Positions 15,667-25,907 of a stretch of DNA of 64,000 nucleotides are shown one piece after another. Under the pieces are notes generated by a model. That model did no database searches. It had not been told where the DNA came from and saw nothing but the letters and a program-made list of their open reading frames with translations. The stretch is taken from NCBI RefSeq assembly GCF_000743705.1, contig NZ_JQEZ01000002.1:41250-105249 (forward strand), in the 5' to 3' direction. Both the position numbers and the translations under genes were made by a program. Source of the DNA: Ruegeria halocynthiae (GTDB lineage Bacteria > Pseudomonadota > Alphaproteobacteria > Rhodobacterales > Rhodobacteraceae). The first letter of the stretch is position 1. Each line of letters opens with the position of its first letter.

Positions 15667-16419
15667 ATGACCAAAGACATCCGCAACCCGGCCGAATTGC
15701 GTAGGATGTTCGGCGCTAATCTCAGGCGTCTGGCGCAGCAATACTCATCAATTTCGGAACTTTGCCGACAGCTTGGGATCAACCGGACCCAATTCAACAG
15801 GTATCTGGGCGGCGAAAGCTTTCCCCGCCCCGACGTGCTGGACCGCATTTGCCGCTTTTTCGAGGTCGATGCCCGCATTCTGCTGCGCCCTCTGGACGAG
15901 ATCGAGTATCTGCCCACACATCCCGCAGCCTCGGCCCTGACCGATTTTTTGGGCTCTGGCCCGTCCACGTTGACCGAAAAGCTGTTTCCGGCCGGGTTCT
16001 ATTATGCAACTGAAACGGAACTGGACGAACCCCAGCCATCCCGGCACAGGCTGTTTCACGCGCGCAGATTGCCGCAATGTACCCTGGTGCGGGGCTATGA
16101 ACCCGGACACGGAATGCCCGGAGGATCACCGATGGACCGCGAGGTCCAGGGGATTGCCGCCTGCGCCGGTCGCCAGATCTATATCCTGATGTCCAGCCGG
16201 GCCTCACAAAACAGCCGGATCTATCTGGTGACACGTGGCATGGATGAGCATTCGGATCGCTGGCGCGGTGTTGCGATTTGCCTGTCCAAGACCACGGCCA
16301 GCGCCACCACGACACGGCGCATTCTGCTGCGCCATCTGGGCGAGGATCCCGCAGCAGTTCTGGCGGCGGCCCGTACCGCGCGGCGTTCGGAAAAACCTGC
16401 GGTACCCGCCCTGACCTGA
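15667..16419 (+). CDS. HTH transcriptional regulator, XRE-like (250 aa)
   Basis: The N-terminal 75 residues are a Cro/C1-type helix-turn-helix: LRRMFGANLRRLAQQYSSIS, ELCRQLGINRTQFNRYLGGE, then DRICRFFEVDARILL. The remaining 170 residues form an uncharacterised C-terminal region with a possible ligand role (TLVRGYEPGHGMPGG, ACAGRQIYILMSSRAS). ATG 15667 gives the natural N-terminus MTKDIRNPAELRRM, with GGGA nearby; the longer in-frame start at 15562 lies in non-coding-looking sequence. It stands alone between ilvH and the convergent DUF2189 gene. Regulated genes are unknown. Confidence 0.75.
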   Translation: MTKDIRNPAELRRMFGANLRRLAQQYSSISELCRQLGINRTQFNRYLGGESFPRPDVLDRICRFFEVDARILLRPLDEIEYLPTHPAASALTDFLGSGPSTLTEKLFPAGFYYATETELDEPQPSRHRLFHARRLPQCTLVRGYEPGHGMPGGSPMDREVQGIAACAGRQIYILMSSRASQNSRIYLVTRGMDEHSDRWRGVAICLSKTTASATTTRRILLRHLGEDPAAVLAAARTARRSEKPAVPALT

Positions 16420-16434
16420 CTGCGCCCCCCCGTG

Positions 16435-17217
16435 TCAGGCCGCGTCTGTGCCTTGTGTCTGCGTAATCAGCCGATACAGATGCCAGCTTGCATGCCCCAG
16501 CAAGGGCAGCACGATCAATAAGCCCAGAAACCACGGTATCATGGCCACAAACGTCAGAACCGCAATAAATACGCCCCATCCCAACATGGCCCCCAAATTG
16601 GCGCGGACATAGCTGAAGCTGGCGATCATTGCGGTCACAAAATCAATTTCGCGGTCCAACAACATCGGGATCGAAAGCACAGTGATCATATACATCACCG
16701 TGGCAAACACCGCCCCGACAAATGTTCCAACGGCCAGCATCGTCAACCCATTTGGCGTCAGAAACACCTCAAGCGATGAAGACACGTTGGTCATGGTCGA
16801 CAGCCCCATGAACAGGGCAAAGATCATGTGGCCCAGAAAAAACCAGAACAGAAACATGACCACCACGATGGCGCAGATTGACGGCAATTGACGGCGGCTT
16901 TGCTGGGCGACGACGCCAAGTATCGCGGCCATATTCAATGGCTCGCCAAGTTCCAGCCGGTGCGACACCTCATACAACCCGACGGCTGCGAAAGGCCCCA
17001 GCAACGGAAACCCGATTGTCGCAAGAACCAGCCAAAAGGTTGTCCCTGTCTGCACCGTGACCCAGGCCATCGCCCATCCCGCCAGCACGTAAAAGCCAGC
17101 GAACATCAGGCCAAAGATCGGGGCTCTGCGAAAATCAGCCCAAGCCCGTCCCAGGGCAAGGCGCAACATTTCAATCGTCACCGGGCGCATTTCCGGCACG
17201 CCAAACGGTTTTTCCAT
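16435..17217 (-). CDS. DUF2189 integral membrane protein (260 aa)
   Basis: The protein has about six hydrophobic segments, beginning at residue 35 ([21 protein letters not shown]) and continuing with [74 protein letters not shown] and [35 protein letters not shown]. This matches DUF2189, a family next to cytochrome oxidase or membrane-homeostasis genes in alphaproteobacteria, with no proven function. ATG 17217 ([10 protein letters not shown]) has GGAGGGACAGGA upstream, so the longer frame is rejected. It lies 29 bases behind the amidase gene and is probably cotranscribed. Confidence 0.8.
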   Translation of the reverse strand: MEKPFGVPEMRPVTIEMLRLALGRAWADFRRAPIFGLMFAGFYVLAGWAMAWVTVQTGTTFWLVLATIGFPLLGPFAAVGLYEVSHRLELGEPLNMAAILGVVAQQSRRQLPSICAIVVVMFLFWFFLGHMIFALFMGLSTMTNVSSSLEVFLTPNGLTMLAVGTFVGAVFATVMYMITVLSIPMLLDREIDFVTAMIASFSYVRANLGAMLGWGVFIAVLTFVAMIPWFLGLLIVLPLLGHASWHLYRLITQTQGTDAA

Positions 17218-17246
17218 GTCCTGTCCCTCCTCCCTCGTGTGCCTTG

Positions 17247-18644
17247 TTACCCGACCGGTCGTCTTTGAGGCCATCCAGTCGCCGCATGATATGCCGCCCC
17301 CATCGACAGGATGCGCTCATCAGAGCCACGCGGCCCAAAGACCTGCATCCCCATGGGCAACCCTTCGACCCCAAATCCAACGGGCACCGAAAGGCAAGGC
17401 AAACCGATCAGGCTGACCGGAACAACAACCTCCATCCACCGATGATAGGTATCCATCCTTTTCCCCGCGATCTCTGTCGGATACGGCGTTTCGATTTCAA
17501 ACGGCCAAACCTGTGCGGATGGCAGGACCAGAGCGTCATAATCCTGAAAAACCTCAGTTGCGCGGCGAAACCAATCCGATCTGATAACGCTGGCGCGGTG
17601 CACCTGCATCGCGGTTAAAGCCAAGCCCTGATCCAACTCCCATTGCGCTGTATCTTTCAGCGACGCGCGATGCTCGGTCAGCGGCACAAAGCCTGCCGCT
17701 ACGTTCCAGGCCCGCAAGGTAACCCAGCTGTCCCAGATACGCTCAGCCTCGAACGGCGGCGCGACAGGAACGACCTCGGCACCGAGATCCACAAAAACCG
17801 ACAGGGCATCCCGGCACAAGTCGCGAATGCCGTCTTCGAACGGAAAGGCACCACCCCAATCATCCAGCCAGCCAATCCGCATACCCTTCATATCCGCAAC
17901 GCCAAGGGGCGAAACCGCAGGGCTTTCGACCCCCAGCGGGTGACGCGGATCAGGCCCGGCAATCACATCCAGCAGCACGCTCAGATCTTCGGGGCTGCGC
18001 GCCATGGGGCCAAGTGTCGAAAGCTGATGCAGAAAGCCGTCACCCTCGGGTTCGGACGGGACACGCCCCCAACTTGGGCGGAACCCATAGACATTGTTCC
18101 AGGCCGCCGGATTGCGCAGGCTACCCATCATGTCCGATCCATCTGCCAGCGCCACCATCCCCGTCGCCAGCGCAACCGCCGCACCGCCGGACGACCCACC
18201 ACAAGTCCGGGTCGGATCGTAAGGGTTGGGTGTGGCCCCATAGACCGGATTAAAGGTATGAGAGCCCAACCCGAATTCCGGCGTATTGGTCTTGCCAATC
18301 AGGATCGCCCCCGCCGCACGCATCCGCGCGGCAATCAGATCGTCCTTTTGCGGAATATGGTCCTGAAAAATCGGCGACCCCTGCGAAGATACGATGCCCT
18401 CGACCTCGACCAGATCCTTGACCGCGATCGGCAACCCATGCAGCGGGCCCCGGTTTGGCCCGGCATCCAATGCGCGCGCCTCGGCCATCAACGTATCTGC
18501 ATCGCGCAAGGCCACAATGGCATTCGCTGATTGATTGACCGATGCAATCCGGTTCAGCGTTTCCTGCATCAAATCGACCGCCGTCAATTGCCCTGCAGCA
18601 ATCGCGTTCAACAATTCTGTTGCAGTTGTCTGGCTCAAATCCAT
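17247..18644 (-). CDS. Amidase (465 aa)
   Basis: A member of the amidase-signature family, which hydrolyses amide bonds with a Ser-cis-Ser-Lys triad. The lysine lies in [12 protein letters not shown], the cis-serine in [15 protein letters not shown] and the nucleophile in [23 protein letters not shown]. The usual D-x-GGS is D-M-MGS here, which retains the serine. Length and order match cytosolic amidases rather than GatA; no GatB or GatC is nearby. The substrate is unknown. It precedes DUF2189 and is followed upstream by the repeat at 18751. Confidence 0.88.
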   Translation of the reverse strand: MDLSQTTATELLNAIAAGQLTAVDLMQETLNRIASVNQSANAIVALRDADTLMAEARALDAGPNRGPLHGLPIAVKDLVEVEGIVSSQGSPIFQDHIPQKDDLIAARMRAAGAILIGKTNTPEFGLGSHTFNPVYGATPNPYDPTRTCGGSSGGAAVALATGMVALADGSDMMGSLRNPAAWNNVYGFRPSWGRVPSEPEGDGFLHQLSTLGPMARSPEDLSVLLDVIAGPDPRHPLGVESPAVSPLGVADMKGMRIGWLDDWGGAFPFEDGIRDLCRDALSVFVDLGAEVVPVAPPFEAERIWDSWVTLRAWNVAAGFVPLTEHRASLKDTAQWELDQGLALTAMQVHRASVIRSDWFRRATEVFQDYDALVLPSAQVWPFEIETPYPTEIAGKRMDTYHRWMEVVVPVSLIGLPCLSVPVGFGVEGLPMGMQVFGPRGSDERILSMGAAYHAATGWPQRRPVG

Positions 18645-18750
18645 CCCAGGTTCTCCCCTCTGTCGGGATCAGCCTAGCCGGGGCACATCGCCATTTAAAC
18701 CCACTGTTTAGATGTATCTTTTTCGGTCCAGCATCCGATGCGGAACCGGC

Positions 18751-18812
18751 TTCATCTGGCCAAAAATATCCCGGGGGAGTCTCCGCCTGCGGAGACGGGG
18801 GCAGAGCCCCCT
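18751..18812. repeat. Roseobacter-type palindromic intergenic repeat, copy 1
   Basis: The unit has three parts: a conserved block TTCATCTGGCCAAAAATATC plus CCGGGGGAGT, a short stem with variable sequence (GTCTCCGC-CT-GCGGAGAC), and the hairpin GGGGGCAGAGCCCCC. The same three-part unit occurs at 34722-34783 with a different middle stem. It lies just beyond the prfB stop and probably helps end that transcript. Confidence 0.75.
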
Positions 18813-18819
18813 GCCTGAC

Positions 18820-19944
18820 TTAATCGCCCTGCGCCTCGGACCGGCTTTTGCCCGCCACATTCAACGCCAGCGTGGCCGCCATGAACCCGTCCAGATCGCC
18901 GTCCAGAACACCTTTGGTATCCGATGTCTCAAAGTTGGTCCGCAGGTCCTTGACCATCTGATAGGGCTGCAAAACATAAGACCGGATCTGGTTGCCCCAC
19001 CCGGCATCGCCCTTGGCCTCATGCGCTGCGTTGATATCAGCATTACGGCGGTCCAGTTCTTGTTGGTACAGCCGCGATTTCAGTGCCTTCATGGCGATAT
19101 CGCGGTTCTGGTGCTGCGACTTTTCAGAGCTGGTCACAACGATACCCGTCGGAATATGCGTGATCCGCACCGCCGAGTCGGTGGTGTTGACATGCTGACC
19201 ACCCGCGCCCGAGGACCGATAGGTGTCGATACGGATATCCGAAGGGTTGACTTCAATCTCGATATTGTCGTCCACCACCGGATACACCCAGATCGAACTG
19301 AACGAGGTGTGCCGCTTGGCCGCCGAGTCATAGGGTGAAATCCGCACCAGACGGTGTACGCCGCTTTCCGATTTCAGCCAGCCATAGGCGTTGTGGCCGG
19401 AAATCTTGTACGCAGCGGATTTAATCCCCGCCTCTTCACCAGAGGTCTCGGATTGCAGCTCGACGGTATAGCCTTTCTTCTCGGCCCAACGCACATACAT
19501 CCGCGCCAGCATCGACGCCCAGTCACAGCTTTCAGTACCACCTGCGCCCGAGTTGATCTCGAGGAATGTGTCATTGCCATCGGCCTCACCATCCAATAGC
19601 GCCTCAAGCTCTTTCTTGGCCGCTTTGGATTTCAGCTTTTTGATCGCGCCTTCAGCATCCTGGATAACCTCTTCATCCTCTTCCATCTCGCCCAGTTCGA
19701 TCAATTCGATATTGTCGCTCAGATCGGTTTTGATGGTTTCATAGGTCTCAATCGCGTCCACCAGCATCTGCCGGTCGCGCATCAGTTTCTGCGCTTTTTC
19801 GGGGCTGTCCCACAGGTTCGGATCCTCAACCCGCGCGTTGAATTCCTCAAGCCGGTACGGAGCGGTCTCATAGTCCATACGCTGCGCCAGCAGCTCTAGC
19901 GACTTTTCGATTTCCGCAACGATGTTCTGGGTTTCGGCGCGCAT
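18820..19944 (-). CDS. prfB: Peptide chain release factor 2 (374 aa)
   Basis: RF2 recognises UGA and UAA stop codons and triggers peptide release. The catalytic GGQ lies in [18 protein letters not shown] and the codon-recognition region is [16 protein letters not shown]; the SPF tripeptide of enteric RF2 is SPY here, which is the normal alphaproteobacterial form as far as I recall. The frame is continuous, with no programmed UGA frameshift near codon 25. I chose ATG 19944 (MRAETQNIV), the usual start in relatives, over an ATG 21 bases upstream. It is convergent with nothing; a kinase-like gene starts 78 bases away on the other strand. Confidence 0.95.
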   Translation of the reverse strand: MRAETQNIVAEIEKSLELLAQRMDYETAPYRLEEFNARVEDPNLWDSPEKAQKLMRDRQMLVDAIETYETIKTDLSDNIELIELGEMEEDEEVIQDAEGAIKKLKSKAAKKELEALLDGEADGNDTFLEINSGAGGTESCDWASMLARMYVRWAEKKGYTVELQSETSGEEAGIKSAAYKISGHNAYGWLKSESGVHRLVRISPYDSAAKRHTSFSSIWVYPVVDDNIEIEVNPSDIRIDTYRSSGAGGQHVNTTDSAVRITHIPTGIVVTSSEKSQHQNRDIAMKALKSRLYQQELDRRNADINAAHEAKGDAGWGNQIRSYVLQPYQMVKDLRTNFETSDTKGVLDGDLDGFMAATLALNVAGKSRSEAQGD

Positions 19945-20022
19945 GGTTTGTCCCAACTTGCTCAATCAGGCCTGCGTGATAGCAAGAGGCGCGGGCCACC
20001 ACAAGACAAGTGAGTGAGACGA

Positions 20023-20856
20023 ATGAAAGACGCACCAAACGAGATTTTGCAGAGATGGGGCCTGAGCATCCTCACCTTGGTCGCAGATACGGGTCAAGCT
20101 AAGGTTTACAAAGTCGTATCAGGTAGCGGTCGCGTTTTTGCGCTTAAAATTTACCGGCATGCTGATCGCGGGAACGAAGCAGCCGGAATCAAGCTAATGG
20201 TCCGCTGGCGCGAGCGCGGCGCGGTGCATATCGTCCATGAAACCGCAAATGCGATTCTGATGGAATGGCTGGATGGGCCGACACTGGGCGCTTTGGCCAG
20301 AGATGGCAAAGTGGGCGTGGTATTGGCTATGCTTGCGGACACCGCACGTCGTCTGCATCAAGATCCAGTTGCTACGACCAGCGGCCTGAAGTCGCTGAAC
20401 GACGTATTCGCACCTTTGTTTGCGTGTCAATTTTCTGCGGACTGCCCTGGGTCTCTGGCTCAGAATATTAAACAAGCAGCCGGTTTAGCCCATACCCTGT
20501 TGTACAGTCAGCAGAGAATAGTCCCATTGCACGGCGACCTGCATCCCGACAACGTCATTCTCACCGATACCGGACCACGGATCATCGACGCCAAAGGCTA
20601 CTTTGGTGATCCTGCGTTCGAATTGGCAAACGCATTTCGTCATCCCAAGGGCATGCCAGACGTTATTCGTCAGCTCTCACAGGTCCGGCAATGCAGGCAG
20701 CTCTACTCTCAAGCTCTGAACGTTTCGCCAACACGTCTGATGCAGTGGGCAGCTGCCAAATGCGCGCTGTCAATCTGTTGGCGATCCAACGGAACAATCA
20801 CATCCGATTCCCAGGCCGACCTTTTATCCCTGCTTTTGAACGCGGCGGATCAGTAA
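20023..20856 (+). CDS. Aminoglycoside/hydroxyurea phosphotransferase-like kinase (277 aa)
   Basis: The protein has the phosphotransferase fold of the APH(6)/hydroxyurea kinase family. The ATP lysine lies in RVFALKIYRH, the catalytic loop is HGDLHPDN (H170, D172) and the magnesium aspartate is D189 in IIDAKGYFGDPAFELAN, the family form of DFG. Both key aspartates are present, so it is probably active. Substrates of relatives are streptomycin and hydroxyurea; resistance here is unproven. ATG 20023 was preferred to the GTG 9 bases earlier. Its stop overlaps the end of mrcA on the other strand. Codon use is less GC-rich than its neighbours, which suggests acquisition. Confidence 0.8.
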   Translation: MKDAPNEILQRWGLSILTLVADTGQAKVYKVVSGSGRVFALKIYRHADRGNEAAGIKLMVRWRERGAVHIVHETANAILMEWLDGPTLGALARDGKVGVVLAMLADTARRLHQDPVATTSGLKSLNDVFAPLFACQFSADCPGSLAQNIKQAAGLAHTLLYSQQRIVPLHGDLHPDNVILTDTGPRIIDAKGYFGDPAFELANAFRHPKGMPDVIRQLSQVRQCRQLYSQALNVSPTRLMQWAAAKCALSICWRSNGTITSDSQADLLSLLLNAADQ

Positions 20857-23339
20857 AGCCCGCCCCCCTGCAAATCGCCCTGGCTGGCGTTGGGTCCAAC
20901 GGTGACAGTGTTACCGGTCGAGGTCGTGACCTGCCGGCCCGAGCTGTTGACCTCTTCGAACAGCGGCAAATCCGAACCCATGGCAAAGCCACCGTCATAG
21001 ACGCGGTCGATAAAGCCGTCGACGCCATCGCGGAAGTATTCGGCAACGACATAATCACCGGTCGCATCCGCAGGCAGGCGCGCGCCGCTAAAGCGGTCGA
21101 TCTTGATGAAATGACCACCCTCGGGCACTTCAAACGGGCCGCCGCCGTATTTCTCGACGGCCTTTTCCATAAAGCTCTGGAATACTGGCCCGCACAGGGT
21201 ACCACCATAAGCCCCCCGGCCCATCGGGCGTGGACGGTCGTAGCCGATATAACATCCCGCTACGATGTTCGAGGTGAAGCCGATGAACCACGCATCCTTG
21301 GACTCGTTGGTCGTACCGGTCTTGCCCGCCGTCGGCACCGGCAGGTTGACAACGCGGGACGCCGTTCCGCGATCCACAACCCCGGTCATCATCGAGGTCA
21401 ACTGATACGCGGTGATCGCGTCCATGACCTGAGAGCGGTTGGTTTCAATGGTCGGGGATTCATCCGGTTCCAGCCACGTTGAATTGCAGTCCAGGCACTG
21501 ACGGTCATCATGGCGATAAATCGTTTCGCCGAACCGGTCCTGAATGCGGTCAACCAAAGTTGGCTCGACCCGTTCACCGCCATTGGCGAACATCGCATAG
21601 GCGGCAACCATCTTGTACAGCGTCGTTTCCTCGGACCCCAGCGAGTTGGCAAGAAACGCGCCCATCCGGTCGTACACACCAAACCGTTCCGCGTATCCAG
21701 CCACAACAGGCATTGTGACCTCTTGCGCCAAACGAATGGTCATCAGGTTCCGCGATTGCTCGATCCCGGTGCGCAGCGGCGTGGGGCCATAGAATTTATT
21801 GGACGAGTTCTTGGGTCGCCATAGACCCTGCGGTGTGTCCACCTCGATCGGGGCGTCGACCACGATGGTCGCGGGGCTGTATCCGCTATCCAGCGCGGCG
21901 GCATAGACAAAGGGCTTAAAGCTGGACCCCGGCTGGCGCTGCGCTTGCGTGGCGCGGTTAAACACCGAATCCTGATACGAGAACCCGCCCTGCATCGCCA
22001 GAACCCGGCCCGAGTTCACGTCCATCGCAACGAAACCGCCCTGCACTTCGGGCACCTGACGGGCGGTCCATTGACCTTCTTCGCCAGCCATCACCAGAAT
22101 AACGTCGCCACGTTTGAAATTGGCTGTGAAATCGCCCTGCATCCATTTGATGTCAGACCGTGGAACGACGCCGTCTGCGGGGCCATCTTCGATACCAACA
22201 GTCAGCTGTTGTTCACCTACATTCATCACAACAGCGGGGAACCACTGTGTCGGGAGCACCACGTCGCGCGGGATTTCAATGATGGACAGCGCATCACGCC
22301 ACTGGGTCTCATCCGCCAGCTTCTCTTCGGGGATCACCTCACCAGTCCCGCGCCATTTCCCGCGCGAGCGGTCGTATTTCTGCAACGCCTCGCGCAGCGC
22401 GCGGGCCGCTTCGACCTGCATTTCCTCATCCACCGAGGCGCGCACGGCGAAACCTCCGGTAAAGAATTCGCCCTCGCCGAAATCGTCGCTCAGCTGACGG
22501 CGGATTTCGTCAGTGAAATAGTCGCGTGGTGGCAGGGCTGTGCGGAAGCTTTCAAAATCACCATTCTGTACCGAGCGCAGCGGCTGGTCGACTTCAACCT
22601 CATAGGTCGCCTGGTCGATAAAACCGTTCTGCTGCATTTCACGCAGCACATAATTGCGGCGGGCCAACAGACGGTCCCGCTCATAAACCGGGTGGTATTT
22701 CGAAGGCGCTTTGGGCATCGCAGCCAACGTCGCAGCCTCATGCGGGGCCAGGTCCTGTAGGGTTTTGTTGAAATAGGTCTGCGCGGCAGCTGTCACACCA
22801 TAAGAGTTCTGGCCCAGAAAGATCTCGTTCATATAAAGTTCGAGGATCTGTTCCTTGTCCAGCGTGTCCTCAAGCCTTGTGGCGAGGATGATTTCCTTGA
22901 TCTTCCGTTCTGCTTTACGGTCACCCGACAGCAGAAAGTTCTTCATCACCTGCTGCGTGATCGTTGAGGCCCCACGAACATTCTCACCTTTGGACTTTAT
23001 CGCCTCAAACCCGGCGGCGATGATGCCGCGCGGATCATATCCCTGATGCGAATAGAAGTTCTTGTCTTCCGCCGAGATAAAGGCCTGTTTCACCAGATCG
23101 GGGATTTCCTCGGACGGGGTGAAAAGGCGGCGTTCCTGTGCGAATTCGTCGATCAACTGACCCTCGCCGGAATAAATCCGGCTGATTGTCGGCGGCTTGT
23201 ATTGCGCCAGCGACTCATGGCTGGGCAGGTCGCGGCCATACATCCAGAACACCGCGCCCATCACCAGCGCAGCCATAAAAACACCAAGGGTTACGAGGCT
23301 GAAAATCGCCCCGAAAAACGAAAGAATGAACCGGATCAC
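20850..23339 (-). CDS. mrcA: Penicillin-binding protein 1A (829 aa)
   Basis: This bifunctional peptidoglycan synthase polymerises glycan and cross-links peptides. After one membrane anchor (residues about 7-30) the glycosyltransferase domain has ISAEDKNFYSHQGYDPRGI with the catalytic glutamate and RGASTITQQVMKNFLL. An OB-like domain follows. The transpeptidase domain has S472-S-F-K475 (QPGSSFKPFVYAAAL), SRN in IEQSRNLMTIRLA, and KTGTTNESKDAWFIGF. It lies 95 bases downstream of amiC with its own promoter in between. Its stop overlaps that of the kinase-like gene. Confidence 0.95.
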   Translation of the reverse strand: MIRFILSFFGAIFSLVTLGVFMAALVMGAVFWMYGRDLPSHESLAQYKPPTISRIYSGEGQLIDEFAQERRLFTPSEEIPDLVKQAFISAEDKNFYSHQGYDPRGIIAAGFEAIKSKGENVRGASTITQQVMKNFLLSGDRKAERKIKEIILATRLEDTLDKEQILELYMNEIFLGQNSYGVTAAAQTYFNKTLQDLAPHEAATLAAMPKAPSKYHPVYERDRLLARRNYVLREMQQNGFIDQATYEVEVDQPLRSVQNGDFESFRTALPPRDYFTDEIRRQLSDDFGEGEFFTGGFAVRASVDEEMQVEAARALREALQKYDRSRGKWRGTGEVIPEEKLADETQWRDALSIIEIPRDVVLPTQWFPAVVMNVGEQQLTVGIEDGPADGVVPRSDIKWMQGDFTANFKRGDVILVMAGEEGQWTARQVPEVQGGFVAMDVNSGRVLAMQGGFSYQDSVFNRATQAQRQPGSSFKPFVYAAALDSGYSPATIVVDAPIEVDTPQGLWRPKNSSNKFYGPTPLRTGIEQSRNLMTIRLAQEVTMPVVAGYAERFGVYDRMGAFLANSLGSEETTLYKMVAAYAMFANGGERVEPTLVDRIQDRFGETIYRHDDRQCLDCNSTWLEPDESPTIETNRSQVMDAITAYQLTSMMTGVVDRGTASRVVNLPVPTAGKTGTTNESKDAWFIGFTSNIVAGCYIGYDRPRPMGRGAYGGTLCGPVFQSFMEKAVEKYGGGPFEVPEGGHFIKIDRFSGARLPADATGDYVVAEYFRDGVDGFIDRVYDGGFAMGSDLPLFEEVNSSGRQVTTSTGNTVTVGPNASQGDLQGGGLY

Positions 23340-23367
23340 GTTACTGCCTTTTACTCGCGCTGCCGCC

Positions 23368-23396
23368 TATATAGTGGTGCCCCGGCGCAGGGTCAA
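23368..23396 (-). promoter_or_regulatory. Sigma-70 promoter of mrcA
   Basis: On the minus strand TTGACC (23396-23391), a 17-base spacer and TATATA (23373-23368) lie in the amiC-mrcA gap, with the mrcA ATG about 29 bases after the -10 box. mrcA can thus be transcribed apart from amiC. Confidence 0.75.
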
Positions 23397-23434
23397 AACA
23401 CGATGGCCAATAATAGCCGGTTTGCAACGTCGGG

Positions 23435-24655
23435 TCACTGACCAATCAGGGATCTTTTGACCAGATCATCCTGTCGCCACCGATCCAACCCCTTGACGAT
23501 GCCGCGTGCCATATCCTGTCGCCAGTCGGGATTTTGTATGTTTTTCAGGTCTCTGGGGCTGGACAGAAATCCAAGCTCTACCAATACGGACGGTATATCC
23601 GCCGCCTTGAGCACCGAAAAGGATGCCGTACGGATCGGTCGGCTGTTCATCGGCCCGCCCTGCTGTGTCATCCCCTGCGCCAGGGACCGCGCCAACGAGT
23701 CGGTGCGCGGCCGCGTCTCTTGCCGGGCGATGTCCAACAACACATCGGCCACTTGATCGTCTGCCCCGCTCAGGTCAACGCCCGAAATCAGGTCGCCCCG
23801 ATCATGACGTTCAGCCAGCTTGTGGCTGGCCACGTCCGAGGCATCATCAGAAAGGGTGTAAACCGCCGCGCCGTGGGCCTGCCCCTCGGACAGGGAATCC
23901 GCGTGAAGCGAGATGAACACATCCGCCCCGGCCCGATGCGCCAAGGCGATACGACGTTCCAGCGAAACAAACTGATCGTCGACCCGCGTCATCACAACCT
24001 GATACCCGCCCGCGCGCAGCAGCAATTCGCGCAGCTCGCGTGCGAAGGTCAGCATCAGGGCTTTTTCATTCGTATCATCCGTTTCGGCCCCCGGGTCGAT
24101 GCCGCCATGACCGGGGTCCAGCATAACCCGCAACGGGCGCGACCCGTCTGCGCCGGGAACCGCAGACGTTACCGCCGGTTCCGGCAAATCCCAACCGGGC
24201 TGTCGGGGGGCACCGGCGCTGGCGGCAAACCTGTCAAAATCCGTACCCATCAGGTTCAGGGACAGCCGCGCCGCCCCTGTCACCGGATCAATGCGCATAT
24301 CGGCGGTATCCACGGCCAATGGCGCACCAAGATCCAACACCATCCGCGACCATCCCGGCACATAAGCGCCGAACTGAACACCGCTGATACGGTTGGTTTG
24401 CAAAAAGGCGTCGCGGTTCAGGCCGGTCCAATCGACCTCCTGAAAGTCCAGGATCATACGATAGGGATCGCGCAGCGTGAACACGCGGTACGGCACCCCC
24501 TGACTAAGACCAAGCTCGATCCGGACACCGGACCGGCCGTCATCGACGATGCGGCTCTGCGCGGGCAGAACGCGCGCAAGCGCGCTAAAATCCTGCGCGG
24601 CTGCAGCACCGGTCAGCGCCCAGATCAGCGCGATAGCATAGATAATCCTGCTCAT
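23435..24655 (-). CDS. amiC: N-acetylmuramoyl-L-alanine amidase, AmiC type (406 aa)
   Basis: This periplasmic zinc amidase splits peptidoglycan stem peptides from the glycan during cell separation. A signal peptide (MSRIIYAIALIWALTGAAAA) is followed by an AMIN domain (residues about 40-130) and an Amidase_3 domain (about 175-395) with zinc ligands in VMLDPGHGGIDPGAE, the glutamate shortly after it, the histidine in VFISLHADSLSEG and the catalytic glutamate in SVLVELGFLSSPRDLK. It sits immediately upstream of mrcA, a usual pairing in this group. Confidence 0.93.
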   Translation of the reverse strand: MSRIIYAIALIWALTGAAAAQDFSALARVLPAQSRIVDDGRSGVRIELGLSQGVPYRVFTLRDPYRMILDFQEVDWTGLNRDAFLQTNRISGVQFGAYVPGWSRMVLDLGAPLAVDTADMRIDPVTGAARLSLNLMGTDFDRFAASAGAPRQPGWDLPEPAVTSAVPGADGSRPLRVMLDPGHGGIDPGAETDDTNEKALMLTFARELRELLLRAGGYQVVMTRVDDQFVSLERRIALAHRAGADVFISLHADSLSEGQAHGAAVYTLSDDASDVASHKLAERHDRGDLISGVDLSGADDQVADVLLDIARQETRPRTDSLARSLAQGMTQQGGPMNSRPIRTASFSVLKAADIPSVLVELGFLSSPRDLKNIQNPDWRQDMARGIVKGLDRWRQDDLVKRSLIGQ

Positions 24656-24721
24656 GGCCTCAAGTTTTCCCGAGATCGTTTGGCCGCCAGCCTATCTTAT
24701 CCCGGCGGTCTTGTGAACGGT

Positions 24722-25885
24722 TTAGGCTGGCGCGGCGATCGCCCCACGGTCAGCCATGAAGCGACGCAGCCTGAGCAACCCCTCTTCGATATCCGCCGAG
24801 GACCGCGCATAGGAAAACCGCAAGGTCGTGTGACCACGCAGCGGGTCGAAATCCAGCCCCGGCGTGACGGCTACCCCGGCCTTTTCCAGTATCTCAGCCG
24901 CAAAGGCGCGGCTGTCATCGGTCAGGTCGGACACATCCGCATACACATAAAACGCCCCGTCCGGTGGCGCGATATTGGTGAACCCGGCCTTGGGCAACCC
25001 CTCTAGCATCAGACTACGGTTGCGGCGGTAGACATCCAGATTGGCCTGCAATTCATCGTCGCAATCCATCGCCGCCAACGCGGCCAACTGGCTGGCGTGG
25101 GGGGCGCAGATGAACATGTTCTGGGCAATGCGTTCGACCACGCGCACCTGATCCTCGGGCACCACCATCCAGCCAACGCGCCAACCCGTCATCGAGAAGT
25201 ATTTCGAGAACGAGTTGATCACATAGCATTCATCCGTCAACTCTAACGCGGTGACGGCCTTGGCCTCATATTCCAGCCCGTGATAAATTTCGTCACTGAT
25301 GAACGAAGCCCCCTGCCCGTGCGCAGCCTCAATCAGCGCGCCCATGGCGGCGTGGTTCAGCATCGTGCCGGTTGGGTTGGCGGGCGACGCGACCATCAGA
25401 CCCTGCAGGTCCAACCCCGCGAAATCCTGCGCGACCGGTTGCAACCGGTTTTCCGGCGCAGTCGGCAGGTCAACCGGCACCAGTCCCAAAGCCTTTAGAA
25501 TCTGCCGATAAGACGGATAGCCCGGTGCGCCGATACCCACGCGATCGCCGCTGTCGAACAGGGCGGTGAAGGCCAGCAAGAACCCGCCCGACGAACCGGG
25601 CGTGATCACCACCCGTTCGGGGTTCAGATCGACATTGTACCATTCGCCATAAAGCCGCGCGATCCGCTGCCGCAACGCAGGCAGGCCCAAGGCCACCGTA
25701 TAGCCCAGTGGGGCGTCCTCCATCGCCGCTGCCAATGCCTGAATGGCACCTTTGGGCGCGCCTGTTCCGGGTTGGCCTACCTCCATGTGGATGATGTGGC
25801 GCCCGGCTTCTTCGGCGCGGCGCGCGGCCTCCATCACGTCCATCACGATGAAGGGATCGACCCCGGACCGGGTTGAGTTTCGCAT
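24722..25885 (-). CDS. Class I/II aminotransferase (387 aa)
   Basis: A fold-type I PLP enzyme of the aspartate/aromatic aminotransferase group. The PLP lysine lies in YVINSFSKYFSMTGWRVGW; other hallmarks are VITPGSSGGFLLAF, VASPANPTGTML, FISDEIYHGLEY and the substrate-binding arginine in TTLRFSYARS. The amino acid acted on cannot be fixed from sequence alone. I preferred ATG 25885 (MRNSTRSGVDPF), with GGGAG upstream; the longer frame starts at 25909 in the CCATGG shared with the divergent M48 gene. It precedes amiC by 66 bases. Confidence 0.88.
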   Translation of the reverse strand: MRNSTRSGVDPFIVMDVMEAARRAEEAGRHIIHMEVGQPGTGAPKGAIQALAAAMEDAPLGYTVALGLPALRQRIARLYGEWYNVDLNPERVVITPGSSGGFLLAFTALFDSGDRVGIGAPGYPSYRQILKALGLVPVDLPTAPENRLQPVAQDFAGLDLQGLMVASPANPTGTMLNHAAMGALIEAAHGQGASFISDEIYHGLEYEAKAVTALELTDECYVINSFSKYFSMTGWRVGWMVVPEDQVRVVERIAQNMFICAPHASQLAALAAMDCDDELQANLDVYRRNRSLMLEGLPKAGFTNIAPPDGAFYVYADVSDLTDDSRAFAAEILEKAGVAVTPGLDFDPLRGHTTLRFSYARSSADIEEGLLRLRRFMADRGAIAAPA

Positions 25886-25907
25886 GCCCATCTCCCATGT
25901 TGCAGCC

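Noticed and set aside
18820-19944. Programmed frameshift and altered codon-recognition tripeptide in prfB
   Set aside because: The frame is continuous, so there is no internal UGA; SPY in place of SPF is the form I recall from other alphaproteobacterial RF2 proteins and is not unusual.
23534-25006. Long plus-strand frame (490 codons) opposite amiC and the aminotransferase, and similar ones opposite ilvI, rodZ and hemA
   Set aside because: They mirror GC-rich genes with firm domain evidence, have no recognisable motifs or ribosome sites, and are the antisense open frames usual in such DNA.
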